Assembly (NCBI GenBank): GCA_946496115.1
Contig: CAMMFK010000004.1
Coordinates: 1 to 34,014, forward strand
From: an uncultured Clostridium sp.
GTDB lineage: Bacteria > Bacillota > Clostridia > TANB77 > CAG-508
Direction: 5' to 3'
DNA length: 34,014 nucleotides
Each line of letters opens with the position of its first letter. Within the stretch, counting starts at the first letter, position 1. The notes beneath the pieces are model-generated. The model had not been told where the DNA came from. It searched no databases and saw only the letters and a program-made list of their open reading frames with translations. The translations under genes and the position numbers were made by a program. Of this stretch, positions 15,555 through 22,966 are shown one piece after another.

Positions 15555-17034
15555 ATGTGGCATTTTTTATTTGCTCCTCTGTTGGTTTTAAAAGTAACTC
15601 ATCATAGAGAATTATTGATGTTGAAATATCTTCTTCAATGTTTAATTCTTCTATTTCTGATGTGCTATAGTTGGTAACAATAGAGTAATTTTCTGTCGCT
15701 TTTTGTACCTTTACTAGAACTTTATCTAAATAACCTGCTCTAGTTCTTATCACATAATTCAGTTCCTCCTCTTCTACGATGCAACTATTTGGAACTTTAA
15801 AACCACTTTCATCCCACCAAATGATATCTACAGATACTTTTCTATAACTTAATAATTCATCTATTCCCTCTGTAAAACTAAATATTATTGTAACTTCATT
15901 ATTGTCTTCTTTTGTAATATATTCAATTTTTGCACTTATTTCTTTTGAACTAGGTAGAGCTAATTTAACTATATCTCCAACTTTAGCTGAATTGGCTTCA
16001 TTAGTTTTCGAAGTACAAGCAATATAGCAAACAAAATTATTAACAATTTTTCCTTCTTCACTACTTTCTGATATTATTTGTCCTGTTTTCAAATTTAAAT
16101 TTTGAAGAAACTCTTTATTTATTTTTGAAAAATCTTCTGTTGTTAGAGTTTCCTCAAGTCCATCAATTCTATACGAAACCACTCCGCTTCTTGTAGCATT
16201 AACATATTCAGCTCCTGAATTAAGCTCATTCTCATATCCGCTTCTTTCATCAATAAGCTTTTTTAAATACGAACCTGCTGGACTTAATTCGCCTGCAATT
16301 TTAGCTTTTTTCGTTATATTTTGAGCTATACTTTTTTTATATTCCTTTATTTTTTGAATATTATTGGCATTAGTTACTTCATTCAATGTCGCTTCTATTT
16401 GAGTATCTAGTAATCTTGTATCAGATGACGGTAAATTTTCATTGTTTTTTTCTATTGCTTCTTGAATTTTTATATCTAATTCAGCTATTTTATTTTTTAA
16501 ATCTTCTTCTCCGGACGAATAATATCTAAAAACTGGATCTCCACTAGCGACTTTTGATCCTTCTGATTTAATTTCCACCATTCCATTTTTATAGTTCTCA
16601 CCTTTTATTACTGTTTCGTCTCTAATAATATATCCATCGGCCGTTTCTTCTTGGGAAATGCTTCCTTCATTTACCATAACAGAATCAGTTGGATTTTTTA
16701 TTAGATGATATACAGCCATCGTCAAATATACACAAATTCCAATTGTTAAAAGTATTATAATTCCTATTCTTTTTTTGTTAACTTTTCGTTTTATCGTTAC
16801 ATTTGATTTTTGTACTTCATCATCGTTGTATATGCTTTCTCTTTTTTTAATCTTCTCTTTATACTTTTTTTTATTTTTAATTTTTATTTTTCCACTTTCA
16901 CTTTTGGCTTGCTCAATAAAAGAATTATCTTTAGACAATTCATTATCAAAAGTAATGTTTTTATATTCCTTAAATTCTTGCTCTATGGTATTGTTTTCTT
17001 CTTGTTTTTTTTCTTTTTTAGTGATTCTTTTCAC
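15553..17034 (-). CDS. HlyD-like membrane protein of the sepF cluster
   Basis: The 493-residue protein has a charged cytoplasmic N-terminus (residues 1-80, Lys/Glu/Asn-rich) and one membrane span (about 88-110). The outer part resembles membrane-fusion (HlyD/RND adaptor) proteins: a biotinyl-lipoyl-like segment (ADGYIIRDETVI; SEGSKVASGDPVFRYYS), a coiled-coil hairpin (about 175-260) and a C-terminal beta-rich region. Proteins of this kind sit beside sepF in many Clostridia. No transporter partner is encoded here. The GTG start is supported by GGAGG 6 bases upstream. It follows miaA by 41 bases. A role in envelope or division is inference. Confidence 0.8.
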   Translation of the reverse strand: MKRITKKEKKQEENNTIEQEFKEYKNITFDNELSKDNSFIEQAKSESGKIKIKNKKKYKEKIKKRESIYNDDEVQKSNVTIKRKVNKKRIGIIILLTIGICVYLTMAVYHLIKNPTDSVMVNEGSISQEETADGYIIRDETVIKGENYKNGMVEIKSEGSKVASGDPVFRYYSSGEEDLKNKIAELDIKIQEAIEKNNENLPSSDTRLLDTQIEATLNEVTNANNIQKIKEYKKSIAQNITKKAKIAGELSPAGSYLKKLIDERSGYENELNSGAEYVNATRSGVVSYRIDGLEETLTTEDFSKINKEFLQNLNLKTGQIISESSEEGKIVNNFVCYIACTSKTNEANSAKVGDIVKLALPSSKEISAKIEYITKEDNNEVTIIFSFTEGIDELLSYRKVSVDIIWWDESGFKVPNSCIVEEEELNYVIRTRAGYLDKVLVKVQKATENYSIVTNYSTSEIEELNIEEDISTSIILYDELLLKPTEEQIKNAT

Positions 17035-17075
17035 TTATTTCCTCCAGAAAAATAGTAATCTTATTTGTTAAAACT

Positions 17076-17993
17076 CTATGTATTTTTTATGCTATTCATT
17101 ATTATTTCAACATTATTTTTATTTTCAGCATCTAACCAAACAGCATTTTTATAAGCTTTAAACCATGTAATTTGTCTTTTTGCATACCTACGACTTTCTT
17201 GCTTTATTTTATTAATCATTTCCTCTATATTAATTTTCTTCTCTAAATATTCTACTACTTCTTTGTAGCCTAATCCTTGCATTGCAGTTGGAAAGTCTTT
17301 GTATTTTTTCAGAAGATTATTTACTTCTTCTATTAAGCCATTATTTATCATAAAATCTACTCTTTTATTTATTCTGTCGTATAATTTTTCTCTATCCATG
17401 TTAAGGATAAATATTTTATAATCATACTTAGGACCATTTTTTCTAGATTCTTCCTCTAATTCTGTCTTAGTTTTGCTTGTAGAATGATATATTTCTAGTA
17501 TTCTAAGTATTCTTTTTTTATCGTTATGGCTAATTTTTTCCACTGCTTTATTGTCAATCATTTTAGCTTCATTATATAATTTTTCAAGACCTTCTTGTTG
17601 AACTCTACTTTCTAAACTTTCTCTATATTTTAAATCTGTTTCAATTTCAGGATAATCAATTCCATATATTAATGAATTCAAATATAAGCCTGTTCCACCC
17701 ACAATGATTGGCATTCTACCATTTTTTATTATTTTTTTTATAATATTTTCCGCATCTTTTTTATATTCAGCCACACTATATCTTTGACTTGGTAAAACAA
17801 AATCAATTAAATAATGTTTTGCTTCTTTACGTTCATCGGCAGTTGGTTTTGCTGTTCCTATTGTCATATCTTTGTATATTTGCATAGAATCGCAGGATAT
17901 TATCTCTCCATTTATTTTTTTTGCTAGATCAATTCCTAATCTTGTTTTTCCAGATGCAGTTGGTCCTCCTATAACTATAACTTTTTCTTTCAC
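17076..17993 (-). CDS. miaA: tRNA dimethylallyltransferase
   Basis: MiaA transfers a dimethylallyl group to N6 of A37 in tRNAs that read codons starting with U. Its 305 residues are normal for the family. It has the P-loop GGPTASGKT (residues 9-17), the SCDSMQIYKDMTIGTAKP block and GGTGLYLNSLIYG near residue 99. The C-terminus holds RRYAKRQITWFKA, typical of MiaA. The start codon is GTG, preceded by AAGGG. It belongs to the mutL-miaA group usual in Firmicutes, here with a membrane protein inserted between them. Confidence 0.96.
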   Translation of the reverse strand: MKEKVIVIGGPTASGKTRLGIDLAKKINGEIISCDSMQIYKDMTIGTAKPTADERKEAKHYLIDFVLPSQRYSVAEYKKDAENIIKKIIKNGRMPIIVGGTGLYLNSLIYGIDYPEIETDLKYRESLESRVQQEGLEKLYNEAKMIDNKAVEKISHNDKKRILRILEIYHSTSKTKTELEEESRKNGPKYDYKIFILNMDREKLYDRINKRVDFMINNGLIEEVNNLLKKYKDFPTAMQGLGYKEVVEYLEKKINIEEMINKIKQESRRYAKRQITWFKAYKNAVWLDAENKNNVEIIMNSIKNT

Positions 17994-18012
17994 TTTTATT
18001 CCCTTACCCTTT

Positions 18013-18450
18013 TTAATTTGTTCTATTAATACTATTTAAGTCAATAAGTTCATTCATTCCTCTTTGCAAGTCTTTTATATAGCAAAATTCAATTATAAGA
18101 ATAATAATACTAATAATTAAGCTAAATAGCATTCTTTTTTTTAAGATTTCTTCTTTTATATCCTTTTGTTGAAACTTTTTTAGTGTAAGTAATAGAGGAA
18201 GTTCTATACCAATCACATTAATTGGAAGAAATGTAAATATCATAATTTGTCTTGAACTATTCACTATTGTTTCATCTATATCAGTTGAACTAATTCCATA
18301 TATTATAAATAGTATAATATACATTAACATTTCACCAATTATTATCAACAATATTCTATTCTTCATTTCTATATGGCTCAAAGATTTGTAAATCACTAAA
18401 ATTGCAGCGAAATTTAATATTGCAATAAATACATTTATTATTATTTCCAT
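18013..18450 (-). CDS. Small four-span membrane protein, unknown
   Basis: The 145-residue hydrophobic protein has about four membrane helices (residues 3-22, 31-53, 69-90 and 106-125), rich in Ile and Leu, with a short charged loop (KKFQQKDIKEEILKKR) and a polar tail. I do not recognise a family. AAAGGA precedes the ATG. It lies 19 bases before miaA and 58 bases after mutL on the same strand, so it is probably co-transcribed with these repair and modification genes without evident functional link. Confidence 0.7.
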   Translation of the reverse strand: MEIIINVFIAILNFAAILVIYKSLSHIEMKNRILLIIIGEMLMYIILFIIYGISSTDIDETIVNSSRQIMIFTFLPINVIGIELPLLLTLKKFQQKDIKEEILKKRMLFSLIISIIILIIEFCYIKDLQRGMNELIDLNSINRTN

Positions 18451-18508
18451 TTATAATATCCTTTCTTTTGTCGTTTTTCATTTTATTTCATATTTTTTTA
18501 CTAATTTT

Positions 18509-20764
18509 TTATCTTCTAGAAAATTTCTTTTCTATATCATTTTTAGAAAGTTTGATTACAGTTGGTCTTCCATGAGGACAAGTAAATGGATTAGGCAATC
18601 TAAGCAATTGATTCATTAAACTTTCTACCTCCTCTTTAGAAAGTGCCATATGAGCCTTTACTGCTGCTTTGCAAGCTACTGTTGCCAAAAATTTATCTTC
18701 AATCTCTTGCTTAGCCGTTCGTGCTACTGTATTAATTTCATCTAAAGTTTCTAGAAATAGCTCTTGGGTGTCAAAATCTAAGCAAAATTCTGGAACACCA
18801 GTTAATTTTACTGTATTATCGCCAAATTCTTCAACTGCAAATCCTGCCTTATTGAACATTTCTTTATTATCTTTAAATATTCCCATCTCTCTTGTACTTA
18901 GTTTTATTATATCTGGTAGTAACATTAGTTGACAGTCTTTTTCCCCATCACTATAATAATTAGCTTTTACTTTTTCATACATTATTCTCTCATGTGCCGC
19001 ATGTTGATCTAATATATACAAGTCCTCCCCCATAGTTAATATTATGTATGTTTTAAAGGCTATACCTATGAATTTATATTGAGGATTATTATCTATTCCT
19101 TCTTTTTCAAACATTGATATTTCTTCACCAGTTATAGGAGAAATTGGATATTTTGCTTCCTCTTCTGCTTGCTTTTCCTCATATTCTTTTTTAGCTTCAT
19201 TAATATCTCTTCCAAATAGTCTTTTGTACATTTCTTCAAAAGATTCTTCTTTATTGTTTTCATCATTATATTGTTGTTTATTATCTTCCAAAAAATTATC
19301 GGTTATTTTATTAGCTGTTTCCTCCAGATCTTCATTATCACTGTTTTCAAGGCTAATTTTCTCTTCCTTTTCATCATCAATTTTATTTTCTGTACTTTTG
19401 CTAATTTCATCATTATTGAGAATAGCTTTTGTCATATCAGCAAGCTTTATTCCTATTTCCTCAGGCGTTTTTGTTTGAGTTAATTCGTCAATAAATCTTT
19501 TTCTAGTCTCACTATCTAAACCATTCATAGTATTTTTAAATTCACTAAATTGGGGCTGTTCTTTTTTTACATTATTATGCTTTTCTTCCATTATTTCGTT
19601 TGTAGTTGTTCCATCAATTTTATTTCCATCTAAATTGTTTGATGAATTATTGTCTATTGAGTTAATACTGTTACTTTCTATTTTGTTAGAAAACAATCCA
19701 TTGTTAACATTAATGTTCTTTAATATATCATTTGGAGTTTCGCTTTTATAATCTTTTTCTGGAGAAGGAACTAAATCATATTTTAATAAAGCTTGTTTAA
19801 TACTATTATATATTGCTTTAAAAACTTTTCCTTCTTCTTGAAATCTAACTTCTAATTTTGTAGGATGAACATTTACATCAACTTTTTTAGGATCCATATT
19901 TATATTTAAAACTAAAAAACCATGTTTTCCTATTGTAACTAAACCTTTAAATGCCTGCTCTGCAGCACTAGTTAGTGTCTTATCTTTTATAAATCTTTTA
20001 TTAACAAAAAACAATTGATTTGATCTATTTGAACGTGCTATTGATGGTTTTCCAATGACCCCTGTTACTTTCATTTCCTCAAATTCATAATCTACTGGCA
20101 ACAAATTTTGTGCTATTTCTTTACCATATATTTCATAAATCACATCTTCTATTTTTCCGTTTCCTGTAGTTTGAATAGATATTTTTCCTGTATTTATCAT
20201 TTTAATAGCAACATTTGGATTAGCTAGTGCAATCCTCGTTATAGTATCTTCTATATAACCAGATTCTGTAAAATCTTTTTTTAAAAATTTGTACCTTACA
20301 GGCGTATTAAAGAATAGTTGTCTTACTGTAATAGTTGTTCCTTTTTGACATCCTTCCTCATGTTTATCAATTATATCTCCTCCTTGAATTTCTATTTTAT
20401 ATCCTATTTCACTTTGTTCTGTTCTAGATACTAATTCCACATTTGCTATTGCTGCAATACTTGCTAAAGCCTCTCCTCTAAACCCCATTGATTTTACTGT
20501 ATCCAAGTCATCTGCCTTACGAATTTTACTTGTAGCATGCCTTTCAAACGCTATTTCCATATCATCTGGCATTATTCCACTACCATCGTCTGTAATTCTT
20601 ATATATGATATGCCCCCATTTTTTATTTCAACCGTTATATTTTTAGCCCCTGCATCTATTGAATTTTCAACAAGTTCTTTAACTACTGAAGCAGGTCTTT
20701 CTATAACTTCTCCTGCAGCTATCTGATTTATTGTTAAGTCATCAAGTAAAACAATTTTTCCCAT
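18509..20764 (-). CDS. mutL: DNA mismatch repair protein MutL with endonuclease motif
   Basis: MutL links mismatch recognition by MutS to strand cleavage. The N-terminal GHKL ATPase has ELVENSIDAGA (residues 30-40), DDGSGI and GFRGEALASI. Residues about 340-540 form a long Asn/Glu/Lys-rich linker. The C-terminal dimerisation domain has DQHAAHERIMYEK, CKAAVKAH and CPHGRP, the metal-dependent nicking motifs of MutH-less bacteria. The start at 20764 (MGKIVLLDDL) is chosen because the ATG four codons earlier nearly touches the ribosome site AAAGGA. mutS is not in the window. Confidence 0.96.
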   Translation of the reverse strand: MGKIVLLDDLTINQIAAGEVIERPASVVKELVENSIDAGAKNITVEIKNGGISYIRITDDGSGIMPDDMEIAFERHATSKIRKADDLDTVKSMGFRGEALASIAAIANVELVSRTEQSEIGYKIEIQGGDIIDKHEEGCQKGTTITVRQLFFNTPVRYKFLKKDFTESGYIEDTITRIALANPNVAIKMINTGKISIQTTGNGKIEDVIYEIYGKEIAQNLLPVDYEFEEMKVTGVIGKPSIARSNRSNQLFFVNKRFIKDKTLTSAAEQAFKGLVTIGKHGFLVLNINMDPKKVDVNVHPTKLEVRFQEEGKVFKAIYNSIKQALLKYDLVPSPEKDYKSETPNDILKNINVNNGLFSNKIESNSINSIDNNSSNNLDGNKIDGTTTNEIMEEKHNNVKKEQPQFSEFKNTMNGLDSETRKRFIDELTQTKTPEEIGIKLADMTKAILNNDEISKSTENKIDDEKEEKISLENSDNEDLEETANKITDNFLEDNKQQYNDENNKEESFEEMYKRLFGRDINEAKKEYEEKQAEEEAKYPISPITGEEISMFEKEGIDNNPQYKFIGIAFKTYIILTMGEDLYILDQHAAHERIMYEKVKANYYSDGEKDCQLMLLPDIIKLSTREMGIFKDNKEMFNKAGFAVEEFGDNTVKLTGVPEFCLDFDTQELFLETLDEINTVARTAKQEIEDKFLATVACKAAVKAHMALSKEEVESLMNQLLRLPNPFTCPHGRPTVIKLSKNDIEKKFSRR

Positions 20765-21002
20765 TTTATACTTCATTCCTTTCTATTATCTTAAGTTTTA
20801 ATTATTTCCATATAATATTAGAACTTAATTTTCTCTTCTTTTTGACTGTATTATATCATAAGAGAAAAAAATATACTATATTTTTTTTAAAATATATAAA
20901 TCATATTCTAGTCTTTTTATTTTTTACCGTAACACATTTATATAGAACAGAATAATATATATTATACAAAAGAAGTTAAATTCTTTATGAGGGAGGTATA
21001 AT

Positions 21003-21122
21003 ATGAGAGGTTGTAACGGAGATATGTTATGGTTCATAATATTAATCTTATTACTTTGCTGCAACTGCGGTGGAAATAACTGCGGATGTGGATGTGGAAA
21101 TGACAACAATTGTGGTTGCTAG
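21003..21122 (+). CDS. Cys-rich small membrane peptide A (39 residues)
   Basis: The peptide starts MRGCNGDMLW, has one hydrophobic stretch of about 11 residues (FIILILLL) and ends in a Cys/Gly/Asn cluster (GCGCGNDNNCGC). It has nine Cys in 39 residues. An excellent ribosome site (GGGAGG, 20991-20996) lies 6 bases before the ATG. It resembles the tiny high-cysteine proteins annotated in Clostridia as chorion-class high-cysteine protein. Metal binding, redox or spore-surface roles are speculation. A related gene follows 82 bases downstream. Confidence 0.75.
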   Translation: MRGCNGDMLWFIILILLLCCNCGGNNCGCGCGNDNNCGC

Positions 21123-21204
21123 TATTTTTTACAATCCAAAAAAGCTTTTTTGATAATGTAAAACTACTCATAAAGTAGTAAAAAAGAAAGGAGGATGTGT
21201 ATAA

Positions 21205-21321
21205 ATGCAAGATAAATGTGGATGTGGTTTTTTCGGAAAAGATAATGACTGTTGCTTTTTAATAATATTCTTAATATTAATATGTTGCTGCTGCGGTGGA
21301 AACAATAGAGGCTGCTGCTAA
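21205..21321 (+). CDS. Cys-rich small membrane peptide B (38 residues)
   Basis: A paralogue of peptide A. It has an N-terminal Cys pair (MQDKCGCGFFGKDNDCC), a hydrophobic run (FLIIFLILI), then CCCCGGNNRGCC. It has ten Cys in 38 residues. The order Cys cluster, membrane segment, CC-GG-NN-Cys is shared with peptide A. GAAAGGAGG lies just upstream of the ATG. A terminator follows, so A and B likely form one operon of two micropeptides. The hydrophobic segment fits membrane insertion with Cys on both faces. Confidence 0.75.
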   Translation: MQDKCGCGFFGKDNDCCFLIIFLILICCCCGGNNRGCC

Positions 21322-21369
21322 TAACTAGTTACTATTTCTAGTTCATAATTTATTAATCTTCAAGAACAT

Positions 21370-21413
21370 AACTTGCCAATAGAAATTTAAAATATCTACT
21401 GGCAAGTTTTTTA
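21370..21413 (+). terminator. Terminator after the Cys-rich peptide operon
   Basis: AACTTGCCA (21370-21378) pairs with TGGCAAGTT (21400-21408), with an inner TAG/CTA pair, and is followed by a T-run. Confidence 0.8.
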
Positions 21414-21463
21414 TTTACATATGTTCTAAGTTTAAAATAATTTTTTTATTATATAAAAATAAA

Positions 21464-21494
21464 TCATTTAAACTCTTTTTTAGAATTTAAATGA
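21464..21494 (-). terminator. Terminator of the tRNA-His/tRNA-Gln unit
   Basis: On the minus strand TCATTTAAA (21494-21486) pairs with TTTAAATGA (21472-21464), followed by TTATTTTTAT. It lies 7 bases past the tRNA-Gln CCA end. Confidence 0.7.
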
Positions 21495-21500
21495 CTTTTT

Positions 21501-21575
21501 TGGTTGGGCTGGCTAGATTCGAACTAGCGCATGTTAGAGTCAAAGTCTAATGCCTTACCGCTTGGCTACAGCCCA
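21501..21575 (-). tRNA. tRNA-Gln (anticodon TTG)
   Basis: A cloverleaf is readable on the minus strand. The acceptor is TGGGCTG/CAGCCCA, the discriminator A, and the CCA encoded. The anticodon loop CTTTGAC is in a TTAGA/TCTAA stem. The T-arm is GCTAG-TTCGAAT-CTAGC. TTG reads CAA/CAG glutamine codons. Confidence 0.96.
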
Positions 21576-21588
21576 ATATTTATATAAA

Positions 21589-21665
21589 TGGGGTGGAATA
21601 TGGGATTCGAACCCATGGTCTCCAGTGCCACAAACTGGCGCGTTAACCAACTACGCTAAATCCAC
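21589..21665 (-). tRNA. tRNA-His (anticodon GTG)
   Basis: The anticodon loop TTGTGGC sits in a CCAGT/ACTGG stem. The D-arm is GCGT/ACGC, the T-arm ATGGG-TTCGAAT-CCCAT, and CCA is encoded. The base before G1 (21666) is G, supplying the G-1 identity element of histidine tRNAs opposite C73. Acceptor pair 6:67 is T:T, a mismatch. It is first in a two-tRNA transcript with tRNA-Gln. Confidence 0.95.
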
Positions 21666-21688
21666 CATTTGCAATTACAACAATATAT

Positions 21689-21717
21689 ATTCTACCCCAT
21701 TTTTTTTATATTGTCAA
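21689..21717 (-). promoter_or_regulatory. Promoter of the tRNA-His/tRNA-Gln unit
   Basis: On the minus strand TTGACA (21717-21712) and TAGAAT (21694-21689) have 17-base spacing. It begins transcription about 15 bases before tRNA-His. Confidence 0.8.
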
Positions 21718-21803
21718 CCTATTTGCATAATTTTGTTGTTAAAAAAATTTTTAGTTTACAATTTATAACCTATTATAAAACTTAAAATAATAATATAAAA
21801 TTA

Positions 21804-22478
21804 TTATTCAACTTCTCTAGCCCATATTACCAATCTATATCTTGAGTCATCAGTACAAGTTGAAAGTGATATTTCTCTCTTTCCAGCTGTATCTCTTGTA
21901 ATATACTCAGAATCTTCTGAAGAAGTTGTGTATTTATTATAAATAGTATACTCTATTCTTGTTCCAGAATTATCTGTTATATAAATTTCATCACCATTTT
22001 CAAGCTCATCATTTCTAGAGAAAAATGTTCCATTTCTATAGTTGTGACCTACTATAATTGTGTTACCAACTTTATTTAATCCTGGTCCTGTTAGTATACC
22101 TATAGATTTTTCTAATGAAGGCTTATTAGATCTTTCTAATACTGGTAAATCTAAGTCTATAGCTGGAATTTCCATTCTTCCTACAACTGTAAATCCTTTA
22201 TATGTTACTACATCATCACTTCCAGAAGTACTTCCTGTGTTAGTAACGCCATTGTCTACTGAAGTAAAATTAATTGGCTCACTACCTGTAAACTCGTTTC
22301 TTTTTGATGTATTATTAACTATAGTTTCGTTAAATTCATTTAATGCTGAATCAATATCTTTTTCTAAGAAATATTTTTTATAAGTTTGATATCCCCAAAA
22401 TCCTAATAGGGCAAATATAACTACTACAACAATTATTAAAATTACTGTTAATATTTTATTATATTTTGAATTTATCAT
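21804..22478 (-). CDS. Sortase (transpeptidase), class D/E-like
   Basis: Membrane-anchored cysteine transpeptidase of 224 residues that attaches surface proteins to the cell wall. It has one N-terminal span (about residues 8-30), a Ser/Thr/Asn-rich spacer to residue 95, then the sortase beta-barrel. The catalytic set is His145 (VGHNYRNGTFF), Cys208 (LSTCTD) and an Arg at 213 or 215 (DSRYRLVIWA). AAAGGA precedes the ATG. It follows HIT and alaS on the same strand. No LPXTG-type substrate is encoded in the window, so it probably works as a housekeeping sortase in trans. Exact class is uncertain. Confidence 0.93.
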   Translation of the reverse strand: MINSKYNKILTVILIIVVVVIFALLGFWGYQTYKKYFLEKDIDSALNEFNETIVNNTSKRNEFTGSEPINFTSVDNGVTNTGSTSGSDDVVTYKGFTVVGRMEIPAIDLDLPVLERSNKPSLEKSIGILTGPGLNKVGNTIIVGHNYRNGTFFSRNDELENGDEIYITDNSGTRIEYTIYNKYTTSSEDSEYITRDTAGKREISLSTCTDDSRYRLVIWAREVE

Positions 22479-22570
22479 AATTTATCCTTTCTTTACTAGA
22501 CTAATCATTACTATTATAACATATTTTTTATAATTAATCTAGTCTTTTCATAAGTTTTCTGATATTAATA

Positions 22571-22909
22571 TTATCTAGTCGGTAATTTTTCTCCACCCAT
22601 TAAATGGAAATGTAAATGTTTTACAGCTTGGCCACCATCTTCTCCTACATTTGATGTTACTCTAAATCCAGTTTTATCTATTCCAACAATTTCTGCCACT
22701 TTATTTATAATTTCAAATATATGAAATAACAATTCTTTGTGATTTTCTTTTAAGTCTAGCAAACTCTGTATATGAACTTTTGGTATTATTAATACATGAA
22801 CTTTTGCAATTGGATTTATATCATAAAACGCTATGACTTCTTCATCTTCATAAACTTTTTTTGAAGGAATTTCACCTTTAATTATTTTACAAAATACACA
22901 ATCTTCCAT
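22571..22909 (-). CDS. HIT-family nucleotide hydrolase (HinT-like)
   Basis: The 112-residue protein has the histidine triad H98-L-H100-F-H102 near the C-terminus and the start DCVFCKIIKGEIPSKKVYED typical of HinT/Hit proteins. The family hydrolyses nucleoside phosphoramidates and acyl-adenylates such as aminoacyl-AMP. Its place 57 bases after alaS fits a cleanup role for misformed aminoacyl adenylates, which is inference. Cys4 and Cys7 may bind zinc as in some HIT proteins. AAGGAG lies before the ATG. Confidence 0.93.
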   Translation of the reverse strand: MEDCVFCKIIKGEIPSKKVYEDEEVIAFYDINPIAKVHVLIIPKVHIQSLLDLKENHKELLFHIFEIINKVAEIVGIDKTGFRVTSNVGEDGGQAVKHLHFHLMGGEKLPTR

Positions 22910-22966
22910 TTTTATATTCTCCTTGTCTTTTTATTAATTTGACAATATTTGTTTTCTATTTTAATA

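Noticed and set aside
22910-22966. Frameshift truncation of alaS
   Set aside because: Only 57 bases separate the stop from the HIT gene, so the missing C-terminal domains are not encoded downstream in another frame.
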